Assembly: GCF_002776575.1 (NCBI RefSeq)
Contig: NZ_CP022548.1
Span: forward strand, 2,557,001-2,621,000
DNA: 64,000 nucleotides
Direction of reading: 5' to 3'
Source: Sphingorhabdus sp. YGSMI21
GTDB lineage: Bacteria > Pseudomonadota > Alphaproteobacteria > Sphingomonadales > Sphingomonadaceae
Shown in pieces: positions 1 to 7,108 of this stretch. The translations under genes and the position numbers were made by a program. The notes under the pieces were generated by a model, which searched no databases, was not told the DNA's origin, and worked only from the letters and a program-made list of their open reading frames with translations. Positions within the stretch are counted from its first letter, which is position 1, and every line of letters starts with the position of its first letter.

Positions 1-74
1 AGGCCGGTTATATGATCAAGGATCGGCTGTTGCGGCCTGCGTTTGTGGGTGTGGCGAAGAAGCCGGAGGAATAG
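1..74 (+). CDS. grpE: GrpE nucleotide exchange factor, C-terminal end (partial)
   Basis: Only the last 23 codons are present, read from base 3 to the TAG at 72-74. The peptide contains AGYMIKDRLLRPAFVGVAKK, which matches the end of the GrpE beta domain (pattern G-x-x-(I/L)-x-D-R-(L/V)-(L/I)-R-P-A-x-V-x-V-A). GrpE releases ADP from DnaK in the cytoplasm. dnaK-dnaJ lie 15 kb downstream on the same strand. The call rests on this short but characteristic tail; the rest of the gene is outside the window. Confidence 0.8.
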   Translation, partial: AGYMIKDRLLRPAFVGVAKKPEE

Positions 75-123
75 GCTCTTTCGTCCGGATGGGTCGAGCC
101 TTCGCAGAAGACCTGACCATATC

Positions 124-211
124 CCGTCATGCCAGCGCAGGCTGGCATCCAGCCCGCCTATGCAAGTCTCGCCACCCTCGGTTGAGGCCCCAGCCTTCGC
201 TGGGGTGACGG
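124..211 (+). repeat. 88-bp palindromic repeat, copy 1
   Basis: The unit begins CCGTCA and ends TGACGG. It contains a left hairpin (GCCAGCGCAGGCTGGC) and a right hairpin (GCCCCAGCCTTCGCTGGGG) joined by a conserved spacer around CCCGCCTATG and AGTCTCGC. Three further copies of exactly the same length and orientation lie at 1659, 2320 and 7020. This copy sits just downstream of grpE. Confidence 0.9.
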
Positions 212-319
212 TCGATTTAACGCACCTATTTAGACTCTGATAAAGCAGGCGGAATGACTTTTTCGGCTGAACATGCTATATTTCCATTTCGTTCCGTTGG
301 CTGCCGCCAGCGTGATTTT

Positions 320-366
320 CCTCTCCCGGAGGGAGAGGGCAACGAGACTTGGCAATTCATTGCCTA
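320..366 (+). repeat. Left inverted-repeat arm (outer part) of the DUF559 cassette
   Basis: This stretch begins CCTCTCCCGGAGGGAGAGG. Joined to bases 1204-1225 after removing the IS and one copy of its TA duplication, it forms a 68-69 bp arm. That arm is an imperfect inverted copy of 1580-1647. The arm is interrupted at 366/367 by the IS5-family element. Confidence 0.75.
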
Positions 367-1130
367 GGTCGTGGACTCATAAAATCTTAGCCAGAGTCTG
401 GTTGACGCGAGTGCGACGGTGGCGAGGAAGTTTCTGGCGAGCTTGTCGAAGCGGGTGGCACATCTTCGGAAGTGCTTGAGTTTACAGAAGTATCTTTCGA
501 CCAGATTGCGCTGACGATATATGTTCGCGGCGACTGAGCGTTGTATCTTGCGATTGCGCTGGGTTGGGATATGGGCTGTGGCACCCATGGCCTCGACCTG
601 TTCGACCAGGGCGCGGGCATCATAACCCCGGTCGGCGACGAGATGGCGTAGGCGTTTCAGGCTGGCGACCAGACCGGCGGCGGCCGCATGATCGGATATC
701 TGGCCTTGCGACAGGGCGAGACGGATTGGCAAGCCCTCGGCATCGACCACGGCATGCAGCTTGGTACTCAGTCCCCCACGAGAGAGACCAATGGCGTGAT
801 CCGGGCCCCCTTTTTACCACCGCTGGAATGCTGGTGAGCGCGAATGATGGAACTGTCGATAAATGCCATGGATTCTGGCGAACCTGCTGCCAAGGCATTG
901 AATATATTAATCCAAACACCAGCCTTCGCCCATCGGTTGAAGCGATTGTAGACCGTCGTGTACGGGCCATAGCGTGCCGGAAGGTCCCGCCAGGGCGAGC
1001 CCGTGCGCAAAATGTAAAAAATACCGTTTAGTACCCGCCGGTCATCCACCCGCGCCACGCCGCGCGGCTTGTTGGGCAATAGCGGAGCGATAATCGACCA
1101 CTCCGCATCACTCAAATCAAATCGTGCCAT
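364..1130 (-). CDS. IS5-family transposase (OrfA/OrfB, probable programmed -1 frameshift)
   Basis: OrfA (1130 to 768) starts MARFDLSDAEWSIIAPLLP, the usual IS5/IS427 N-terminus, after a strong GAGGAGGTG ribosome site. OrfB (open to 364) carries the DDE C-terminal half, including VADRGYDA and the RNLVERYFCKLKHFRR region that holds the catalytic glutamate. The two halves are one frame apart. They overlap at an A5G5 run (806-815 on the plus strand) where a -1 slip would give a fused protein of about 255 residues. The fused frame restores the conserved SRGGLSTKLHAVVD segment. The TAG stop at 364-366 lies outside the element: its first two bases are the target duplication. Two separate decayed genes are possible but less likely. 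Confidence 0.85.
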
Positions 1131-1201
1131 GATACACCTCCTCTAAAGACAGTGAATCACATCTATTGCGCTATGGGAATCCCCTTTATGAGTACACAAC
1201 C
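367..1201 (-). mobile_element. IS5-family insertion sequence (IS427-group type), 835 bp
   Basis: The terminal inverted repeats are GGTCGTGGACTCATAAA at the left and, on the other strand, GGTTGTGTACTCATAAA at the right. They are flanked by a TA duplication (365-366 and 1202-1203) in a C-TA-G context. The element encodes one transposase split over two frames on the minus strand. Length, TA-type duplication and frameshifted transposase fit the IS427 group of IS5. It looks intact. It interrupts the left arm of the DUF559 cassette, so it arrived later than that cassette. Confidence 0.9.
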
Positions 1202-1233
1202 TAGTCGCAGTGGGTGAGGGGTTTAGACAGGCC

Positions 1234-1602
1234 ATGAAGAAGCGCCTGACTCCAGTCGCAAGAAAACTCCGAAGAAACAGAACCGATGCAGAAGCTTTGC
1301 TCTGGTCGCGCCTTCGCAATCGCCAGCTCGAAAATACGAAATTTCGGTTTCAGGCCCCCTTTGATGACTATATAGCTGACTTTCTATGTCATTCGGCCAG
1401 CCTCATAATTGAACTGGACGGGGGTCAGCATGTCGACAGCCCTGAAGACAAGAATCGCGATGCTGTCATGGAGATCGCGGGCTATCGGGTGATCCGATTC
1501 TGGAACAGCGAGGTGTTTGAGAACCTGGAGGGCGTCCTTGAGGAAATTCGGCTGGCAATACTGGAGGGCAAAGAAGATCAACCCCTCACCGAGCGCGACT
1601 AG
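1234..1602 (+). CDS. DUF559 domain endonuclease-like protein
   Basis: The predicted protein has 122 residues and the DUF559 fold signature: an N-terminal ARKLRRNRTDAEALLWSRLR, then FDDYIADFLCHSASLIIELDGGQH and a C-terminal YRVIRFWNSEVFENLEGVL. DUF559 belongs to the PD-(D/E)xK superfamily related to Vsr very-short-patch endonucleases; the D..ELDGGQH residues would form the metal site. The ATG at 1234 was chosen over an upstream in-frame GTG (1210) that lies in the repeat arm. The last residues (QPLTERD) and the stop lie inside the right repeat arm. The cellular role of stand-alone DUF559 proteins is unknown; nuclease activity is inferred from the family. Confidence 0.85.
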   Translation: MKKRLTPVARKLRRNRTDAEALLWSRLRNRQLENTKFRFQAPFDDYIADFLCHSASLIIELDGGQHVDSPEDKNRDAVMEIAGYRVIRFWNSEVFENLEGVLEEIRLAILEGKEDQPLTERD

Positions 1603-1647
1603 TTCGCTTCGCTCTCAAGTCTTGCTTGCCTCTCCCTCTGGGAGAGG
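1580..1647 (-). repeat. Right inverted-repeat arm of the DUF559 cassette
   Basis: Read on the minus strand this arm begins CCTCTCCCAGAGGGAGAGG. It continues with AAGACTTG, ACTAGTCGC and GGTGAGGGGTT, matching the left arm (320-366 plus 1204-1225) almost end to end with one small gap. It supplies the stop codon and tail of the DUF559 gene. Confidence 0.75.
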
Positions 1648-1658
1648 ATGAAATTATT

Positions 1659-1746
1659 CCGTCAGGCCGGCGCAGGCAGGCACCCAGTCCGCTTATGGGG
1701 ATCTCACCAACCTTGGATCAGACCCCGGCCTTCGCTGGGGTGACGG
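1659..1746 (+). repeat. 88-bp palindromic repeat, copy 2
   Basis: Same length and ends (CCGTCA...TGACGG) as copy 1, with a slightly degraded left hairpin. Its right end overlaps the 3' end of the minus-strand gene at 1718-2260 and encodes that protein's last residues, TPAKAGV. Confidence 0.9.
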
Positions 1747-2260
1747 AGGTCTTCGCCGGCTGAGATGTGCAAGATGTTTTGGGGCTGATGTCCAGCATCG
1801 TCAGTTCGTTCTCCGCTTTTGCGATACCGATCCGAACATTTCTCAAGTCATCCATCGACATAGCCGTTATTTTTCGGACTGGAGGCTGGCAGATTTGAGC
1901 GGCATTTTCGAATAAGATAATGATTTCAGATCCCCGCGTTGCCCAACTCATCTCAGAGTGCGCAATGTCGGATCTAAACTGAGCGAACGGCCTGAATGCG
2001 GTCAAGCGCATCTTCATCTTTTTAGCAAGCTTCGATGGATTTTCGTCTTGATCGAGCAGTTTTTCCATCTGATCGATTTTCTGAGAAAGCATCATTGCCG
2101 GTTTCTGGAACAGTGAAATCTGATTGAACAGCCATCGCTCCACAGATGCGCATTCAGCGATAATCTTGCTATGCAGAATATGTGCCTCATCCATATTGAA
2201 TGTGGTTGAAAGCTCGCTCACGGCTTGGACCGCTTTGATATCGAGAGACATATCATTCAT
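1718..2260 (-). CDS. Hypothetical protein with repeat-derived C-terminus
   Basis: This 180-residue protein starts MNDMSLDIKAVQAVSELSTT. It is mostly helical in appearance, has no signal peptide or membrane segment, and contains a charged middle part (DQMEKLLDQDENPSKLAKKMKM). I recognise no family. The final SVTPAKAGV is encoded by the 88-bp repeat copy 2, so the ancestral protein probably ended earlier, near TSCTSQPAKT. Its neighbours are the DUF559 cassette and another repeat, which suggests an accessory gene. Function unknown. Confidence 0.55.
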   Translation of the reverse strand: MNDMSLDIKAVQAVSELSTTFNMDEAHILHSKIIAECASVERWLFNQISLFQKPAMMLSQKIDQMEKLLDQDENPSKLAKKMKMRLTAFRPFAQFRSDIAHSEMSWATRGSEIIILFENAAQICQPPVRKITAMSMDDLRNVRIGIAKAENELTMLDISPKTSCTSQPAKTSVTPAKAGV

Positions 2261-2319
2261 CGCGCATCTCTAGCGCAAATCATTGAATATATCCTAAACG
2301 ACGGCAGGCACTTAGGCCT

Positions 2320-2407
2320 CCGTCAGGCCAGCGAAGTCTGGCATCCAGCCCGCTTATGGGAGTCTCGCTACCCTTGGTTTAGGCCCCGGCCTTCGCCGGG
2401 GTGACGG
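2320..2407 (+). repeat. 88-bp palindromic repeat, copy 3
   Basis: Same unit as copies 1, 2 and 4, with a right hairpin GGCCCCGGCCTTCGCCGGGG. It overlaps the 3' end of the minus-strand membrane protein gene at 2379-2828 and encodes its last residues, VTPAKAGA. Confidence 0.9.
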
Positions 2408-2828
2408 GTTGGACCGCAATCCGCGCAAAGACCCAGCCACCGATAGCACCTGCGAGCACTTGCGACAGGAAACCCATGGTCGACCGTGCGCCGCTGATCG
2501 GGATGGTCTGGAACACCATATACATGGCGCCCAGCGTGACGGCGATCGCGGCGGCTCCGGCAATCGGGTAGGCGACGCGCGCCAGATTGGGCAGAAAACG
2601 TTTCAACAGGGTGGCGATCAGAAAGCCGAGCAGCAAGGCAATGGCGATGATTGCCAGGTAGGCGACCATGTTGGACAGGTCGAACAGCGTCATGTTCAGG
2701 CGGTCGCCAAGGCTCACCGAAATATCGTGCATGGCGATGACCGCTTGAGAATTCAGCGCGGTCCCGACGACATAGGTCGCCAGCGCCGCCGCAATCAGCC
2801 CCAAAATCCAACGAACAAAGCGCGCCAT
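2379..2828 (-). CDS. Small integral membrane protein
   Basis: This protein of 149 residues has about four hydrophobic segments: FVRWILGLIAAALATYVVG near the N-terminus, NMVAYLAIIAIALLLGFLIA, the segment around AYPIAGAAAIAVTLGAMYMV, and FLSQVLAGAIGGWVFARI near the end. No catalytic motif or recognised family is seen. A clear AGGAG lies just upstream of the ATG. The C-terminal PVTPAKAGA comes from repeat copy 3. The gene is divergent from the PQQ dehydrogenase-like gene at 2948. Probably an inner membrane protein of unknown role. Confidence 0.6.
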   Translation of the reverse strand: MARFVRWILGLIAAALATYVVGTALNSQAVIAMHDISVSLGDRLNMTLFDLSNMVAYLAIIAIALLLGFLIATLLKRFLPNLARVAYPIAGAAAIAVTLGAMYMVFQTIPISGARSTMGFLSQVLAGAIGGWVFARIAVQPVTPAKAGA

Positions 2829-2947
2829 GAAATTCTCCTGTCAGCGGCCCAGCCTAAAGGCTTTGCCGGGACTGGCAAGAGCTGAATTAGAGAGGCTGGC
2901 CAGACCGGATAAACTTGATAGACTGGGCGATCAAACAGGGGGCTTAT

Positions 2948-4150
2948 ATGCGAAACTTCAAGATCATCCTTTCCGTTGTCGCATTGGGCGCGCTGGCGGC
3001 CTGTTCGAACCAGGGGGCCTCGTCGAGCGGCACGAAGACCAGCGAAGCCGCTGGCCGTGTCGAGGCCGGGCCGGTCAATTACACGATCGAGACGGTGGCT
3101 GAGGGTCTCGACCATCCCTGGTCGCTCGCCTTTCTGCCCGACGGGGCCATGCTGGTCACTGAGCGCACCGGCAAGCTGAAGCATATTGCCCCGGACGGGA
3201 CCGCAACGCTGGTCCATGATTTTGCCAGCGGCGAGGAATATCCCAAGGTTCACACCGCCGCCGGCGCGCAGGCAGGCCTGTTCGACGTGGCACTGCACCC
3301 CGCTTTTGCCGAAAATGGTCTGCTCTATATTTCCTATGCGGCCGATCAGGGTGACGGCACCAACACGCTGTCGCTGATGCGATTTGCATATGGCGAGACC
3401 GATGGCCAGCCACGGATCAGCAACGGCGAGCAGATTTTCGCTGCCGCGCCGAGCCGGATTCAGGGCAATCACTATGGCGCGCGGATCATCTTCCTGCCCG
3501 GCGGGACCTTGATGATGCCGGTCGGTGATGCTTTCCATTTTCGCGAGGAAGCGCAGAAACTGGACAATCATTTCGGCAAGATCGTCCGGCTGAATGACGA
3601 TGGTTCGGTGCCGCAGGACAATCCCTTTGTCGGGAAAGAGGGCGCGCTGCCGGAAATCTGGAGTTACGGTCACCGCAATCCGCAGGGGGTCATTCTCGCG
3701 GCGGACGGTCGCGTGCTGGAAAATGAACATGGCCCGGCGGGCGGCGATGAAATCAACGAGATCAAGCGCGGCGCCAATTATGGCTGGCCGACGGCCTCTT
3801 ACGGGCTGGATTATTCCGGTGGCCGGATTTCGCCTTATGAAGCGTTCGGCGGCACCGAACAGTCGCTGGTTCATTTCACGCCATCGATCGCGCCATCCGG
3901 CTTTGCGCAATATGCGGGAGCGGCCTTTCCGGAGTGGCAGGGTGATCTGTTCCTTTCGGCGCTGGCGCTCAAACATGTGCGCCATGTAGACATGAACGCC
4001 GACGGATCACTCGGAAAACAGGCGGAACTGTTCGGCGAGCTGGGCACGCGTTTTCGCGATGTCAGAGCCGGCCCGGACGGGTTTCTTTATCTGCTGACCG
4101 AAGACGAGAGCGGGCCGACCAGCAAGATTTTGCGGGTCCGGCCGAAATAG
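2948..4150 (+). CDS. PQQ-dependent sugar dehydrogenase-like lipoprotein (YliI/Asd family)
   Basis: The product of 400 residues begins with a lipoprotein signal peptide (MRNFKIILSVVALGALAAC, lipobox LAAC). A six-bladed beta-propeller of the glucose/sorbosone dehydrogenase family follows. Hallmarks are LDHPWSLAFLPDGAMLVTER, GLFDVALHPAF, the YGHRNPQG motif and EHGPAGGDEIN. Members are soluble or lipid-anchored periplasmic aldose dehydrogenases that use PQQ and calcium and pass electrons to the respiratory chain. The start at 2948 was preferred over an in-frame start at 2915 because it places the signal peptide at the N-terminus. No PQQ biosynthesis genes lie in the window, so the cofactor must come from elsewhere or be taken up. 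Confidence 0.85.
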   Translation: MRNFKIILSVVALGALAACSNQGASSSGTKTSEAAGRVEAGPVNYTIETVAEGLDHPWSLAFLPDGAMLVTERTGKLKHIAPDGTATLVHDFASGEEYPKVHTAAGAQAGLFDVALHPAFAENGLLYISYAADQGDGTNTLSLMRFAYGETDGQPRISNGEQIFAAAPSRIQGNHYGARIIFLPGGTLMMPVGDAFHFREEAQKLDNHFGKIVRLNDDGSVPQDNPFVGKEGALPEIWSYGHRNPQGVILAADGRVLENEHGPAGGDEINEIKRGANYGWPTASYGLDYSGGRISPYEAFGGTEQSLVHFTPSIAPSGFAQYAGAAFPEWQGDLFLSALALKHVRHVDMNADGSLGKQAELFGELGTRFRDVRAGPDGFLYLLTEDESGPTSKILRVRPK

Positions 4151-4163
4151 GCGCGCATCTCAG

Positions 4164-4952
4164 CTAGAAAATAGAATTGCCCATGCCGCCGTCGACCACC
4201 AGACTCTGTCCGGTGGCGTAACCCGCCATTTCGCTGCAGAACATCGCGACGAACATGCCCATATCTTCCGCGTCGCCGAAGCGTCCGACCGGGATCCGGA
4301 CCTGTTTGACGAATTTGGCAACTTCCTCGTCATAGCTGGTGCCATTGGTCTCGGCCTGGCTGTCGAACATATCCCTGATCCCGTCCGTGTGATGCATGCC
4401 GGGGAGGATATTGTTGATCGTCACGCCATGTTTGGCGACCTGTTTCGCTACTGCAACCGTATAATTGACCAGAGCCGCACGCGGTGGCCCCGACAACACG
4501 CGCATCGCGGCGGGATATTTGGCCGCGCCGGTCGCGATATTGACGATCCGGCCCCATTTGCGCTCGACCATGCCGTCTATGGTTGCCTTGATGAATTCCA
4601 CCGGGCTGAGCAGGGTCAGCGACAGGGCCTCCTCCCATTCCGCGCGGCCGACCGTGCGGAAATCGCCGGAGAAGGGGGGAGGCGAGCAGGTGGCGACCAA
4701 GATATCCGGACTGGGGCAGATGGACAGGATCGCCTCGCGGCCCTCGTCGCTGCTGTGATCGGCGACAATCGGCGTGATATTGGCGCCGGTTTCGCGGGCC
4801 AGCTCGTCGCACGTTTGCAGCAGCCGCTCCTCGCCGCGCGCGGTGACGTATAATTCGGTCTTTTCTCTCGCCAGTGCCAGAGCCGCCCCGCGCCCCAGTC
4901 CGGCGCTCCCGCCATTGACCAGCGCAATTTTGCCCGCAATTCCCAGATCCAT
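4164..4952 (-). CDS. SDR-family protein with degenerate cofactor and catalytic motifs
   Basis: This 262-residue Rossmann protein aligns over the full length with 3-oxoacyl-ACP reductase-like SDRs. The nucleotide loop is NGGSAGLGRG rather than TGxxxGxG. Where the catalytic YxxxK is expected, before AALVN, the sequence reads SGPPR, so both Tyr and Lys are missing; the preceding catalytic Ser region reads NIATG. A C-terminal GGMGNSIF is typical. This pattern fits the BKR-like SDR subgroup that lacks a perfect tetrad. The protein may use another chemistry or only bind substrate. It is a single gene, convergent with the PQQ dehydrogenase-like gene. Confidence 0.85.
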   Translation of the reverse strand: MDLGIAGKIALVNGGSAGLGRGAALALAREKTELYVTARGEERLLQTCDELARETGANITPIVADHSSDEGREAILSICPSPDILVATCSPPPFSGDFRTVGRAEWEEALSLTLLSPVEFIKATIDGMVERKWGRIVNIATGAAKYPAAMRVLSGPPRAALVNYTVAVAKQVAKHGVTINNILPGMHHTDGIRDMFDSQAETNGTSYDEEVAKFVKQVRIPVGRFGDAEDMGMFVAMFCSEMAGYATGQSLVVDGGMGNSIF

Positions 4953-5043
4953 ATCGGCCTCTATTGTGAAAACTTGAGCGGCTGTTCTAGCGGGATCGTC
5001 GCGCCGTGCCGACTAGCCATTATGGGCAACGCCCAGCCTCAGT

Positions 5044-6171
5044 CTAGGCCATCGACATATACATGGCCGCCGCCAGCCCGAAGCCTCTCGGATCGCCGAG
5101 CAGGCCGGATTCCATTTTGTTCATGACATAGGAGAAGCACAGGCCCGCGTCCTGGTCGATGATCACCGACGATCCGCCATAGCCGCCCCAGAAAGCAGTA
5201 TTGGCATTGGGGCTGATCGGCGTGGCCGGGTTGTTCAGGCCATAGCCCATGCCAAAGGTCAGCGGCAGGCCGAGCACCAGATCGGTGCCTTCGGTCTGTT
5301 TGTCGAATATCCGCTTCGTTCCGGCTTCCGACAGGATCGTCTTGCCGAAGGCCTGGCCGCCATTGGCCATGGCGGTCTGGGCGCGGACGATGCTGCGGGC
5401 ATTGCCCTGACCATTGGCCGCCGGAATTTCCGCTTCGCGCCAGGCCCGTTTTCTCGGCTCGGTGGCGTCGACGCCGGGATTGGCAAAGGTTCGCCCGGCG
5501 ATCGAATCCGGGTTGGGGGCAGGGCCGCTCTTCGGCGGCACCAGATTGGTGATGCGGCCGTCGAGCGATGCATCCGCGCCAATATGGAAATCCGCGCCGG
5601 TTGGCTCGGCGATTTCCTGACGGAAGAAATTGCCGATCGTCTGCCCGGTTACGCGGCGGACGATTTCGCCGATCAGATGGCCCTGGGTGAGGGCGTGATA
5701 GCCCGACTGCGTGCCCGGTTCCCACCACGGCTTCTGTTTGGCGAGAGCGGTGGTCATCCACTCCCAGTCGTAAAATGCGTCGCCCTCGATCTTCTCGTCC
5801 ATGCCGGAGAGACCGGCACTATGGGAGAGAAAATGCCGGACTTCGACGTCTTCTTTGCCATTTTGGGCAAATTCCGGCCAATATTTGCCAGCTTTTGCAT
5901 ATAAATCGACATCGCCGCGGTCGGCGAGCAGGAGCAGCGACATGGCCGCCATCGTCTTGGTGCTCGACCAGACGTTGACCAGCGTGTCTTCCTGCCATGG
6001 CTGGGTGCGCGCCTCGTCGAGATGGCCGCCCCACAGGTCGACGACAAATTCTCCGTTCAGGGTGATCGCAACGGACGCGCCGAGATCGTCATGCTCGCTA
6101 AAATTATTGGCGAAGGCCGCTTTCACTGCTGCAAAGCGGGGGTCGCAGGTGCCATGTATCGGGGTTGTCAT
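5044..6171 (-). CDS. Serine hydrolase / beta-lactamase-fold esterase (EstB-like)
   Basis: The protein of 375 residues belongs to the class C beta-lactamase/esterase family. It has the SxxK motif in WSSTKTMAA, the family marker FLSHSAGL, a tyrosine motif at SGYHALTQGHLIG, and a C-terminal GGYGGSSVIIDQDAGL corresponding to the HxG/KTG-like strand. It lacks a signal peptide, so it is probably a cytoplasmic carboxylesterase and not a resistance enzyme. The start at 6171 (MTTPIHG) was preferred over the ATG at 6183 because GGAGAG lies at proper distance only from the second. It is transcribed divergently from the PadR gene at 6386, whose operator lies between them. Confidence 0.85.
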   Translation of the reverse strand: MTTPIHGTCDPRFAAVKAAFANNFSEHDDLGASVAITLNGEFVVDLWGGHLDEARTQPWQEDTLVNVWSSTKTMAAMSLLLLADRGDVDLYAKAGKYWPEFAQNGKEDVEVRHFLSHSAGLSGMDEKIEGDAFYDWEWMTTALAKQKPWWEPGTQSGYHALTQGHLIGEIVRRVTGQTIGNFFRQEIAEPTGADFHIGADASLDGRITNLVPPKSGPAPNPDSIAGRTFANPGVDATEPRKRAWREAEIPAANGQGNARSIVRAQTAMANGGQAFGKTILSEAGTKRIFDKQTEGTDLVLGLPLTFGMGYGLNNPATPISPNANTAFWGGYGGSSVIIDQDAGLCFSYVMNKMESGLLGDPRGFGLAAAMYMSMA

Positions 6172-6339
6172 TGCTCTCTCCATCCTGATTTTAACTGCTT
6201 GGTTAACAGCTTGTGCGCGCGAGTCCAGTATCTTTAAAGCCGGTGCAGCGCAGCGCAGAGCACGAAATCACCCGGATTTTCTGTCTAATTTTCAGACGCT
6301 TGTGCATTTTTCGGCAATTTCCTGTTGCAAAGAACATTA

Positions 6340-6364
6340 TAAGATATATCTTAAGAACATCTTA
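6340..6364. promoter_or_regulatory. Probable PadR operator: two overlapping dyads
   Basis: TAAGATATATCTTA (6340-6353) is a perfect palindrome. It overlaps the imperfect dyad TAAGAACATCTTA (6352-6364). Both share the half-site TAAGA/TCTTA. The pair lies 22 bp before the PadR start and between divergent genes, the usual place for PadR autoregulation. Binding is inferred. Confidence 0.6.
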
Positions 6365-6385
6365 GATATAAAGAAAGATTAATAA

Positions 6386-7015
6386 ATGAGACATGGAATG
6401 AAATTTGGAACCGGAGGCCCCGATGGGTCTGGACGTGGATCTGGCCGGGGGTCTGGCCGGGGCCGGGGCCGCGGAAGAGGCGGGCCGCCCGGCGAGAAAT
6501 TCGCCCGGGCTTTCGCCCAGGCCGCCTTCGAAGGCGGCAAGGGCAAAAGGCGCGCCCGGATGTTCCGGCGCGGCGAACTGAAGCTGCTGACCTTGCACCT
6601 GATCGCCGAAGAACCGCGGCACGGTTATGATCTGATCCGTCAGATCGAGGAGCTGACCGGCGGCCATTATGCGCCCAGTCCGGGGATCGTCTATCCGACG
6701 CTGACCCTGATGGCGGAAATGGACCTGATCGACGAAAAGGTCGATGGCGACGGCAAGAAGATCTACTCGATCACCGAAGCGGGTTCTGCCCGTCTGGCCG
6801 AGGACGAGGCGCAGATCGCCGAGATTCTCGAACGGCTGGAAGGCGTATCCAAAATGGGCGAGGCCAGCGATGGCGCGTCCGTCCGCCGCGCGATGCACAA
6901 TCTGAAAAGCGCGATCCGCATCCGGCTCGCCGAAGAAGAAAAGGGATCAGACAAGATCCTGGACGTCACCGCGATCATCGACGAGGCTGCGAGCAAGATC
7001 GAGCGGTTGAAATAG
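6386..7015 (+). CDS. PadR-family transcriptional regulator with Gly/Arg-rich N-terminus
   Basis: The product has 209 residues. Residues 1-40 are a low-complexity Gly-Arg tract of RG repeats. A PadR winged helix follows from about residue 60 (GELKLLTLHLIAEEPRHGYDLIRQIEELTGG, APSPGIVYPTLTLMAEMDLI, GKKIYSITEAGSARLAE), then a helical C-terminal dimer region. PadR proteins are usually ligand-responsive repressors of a neighbouring gene. The esterase (5044) or the gene itself is the likely target, given the overlapping palindromes in the shared promoter. The RG-rich tail could add nonspecific nucleic-acid contacts. A second ATG at 6398 is possible as start. Confidence 0.85.
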   Translation: MRHGMKFGTGGPDGSGRGSGRGSGRGRGRGRGGPPGEKFARAFAQAAFEGGKGKRRARMFRRGELKLLTLHLIAEEPRHGYDLIRQIEELTGGHYAPSPGIVYPTLTLMAEMDLIDEKVDGDGKKIYSITEAGSARLAEDEAQIAEILERLEGVSKMGEASDGASVRRAMHNLKSAIRIRLAEEEKGSDKILDVTAIIDEAASKIERLK

Positions 7016-7019
7016 GTTA

Positions 7020-7107
7020 CTGTCATCCCAGCGCAGGCTGGGATCCAACCCGCCTATGTGAGTCTCGCAGCCTTCGGTTTAGGCCCCAGCCTTCGCTGGG
7101 GTGACGG
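7020..7107 (+). repeat. 88-bp palindromic repeat, copy 4
   Basis: Unit CTGTCA...TGACGG with two intact hairpins (CCCAGCGCAGGCTGGG and CCCCAGCCTTCGCTGGGG). It lies exactly between the convergent ends of the PadR and GNAT genes, where it may act as a bidirectional terminator or mRNA-stabilising structure. Confidence 0.9.
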
Positions 7108-7108
7108 A

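Noticed and set aside
2795..3985. Long minus-strand frame opposite the PQQ dehydrogenase-like gene
   Set aside because: It is a shadow of a well-supported gene in high-GC DNA and has no domain signature.
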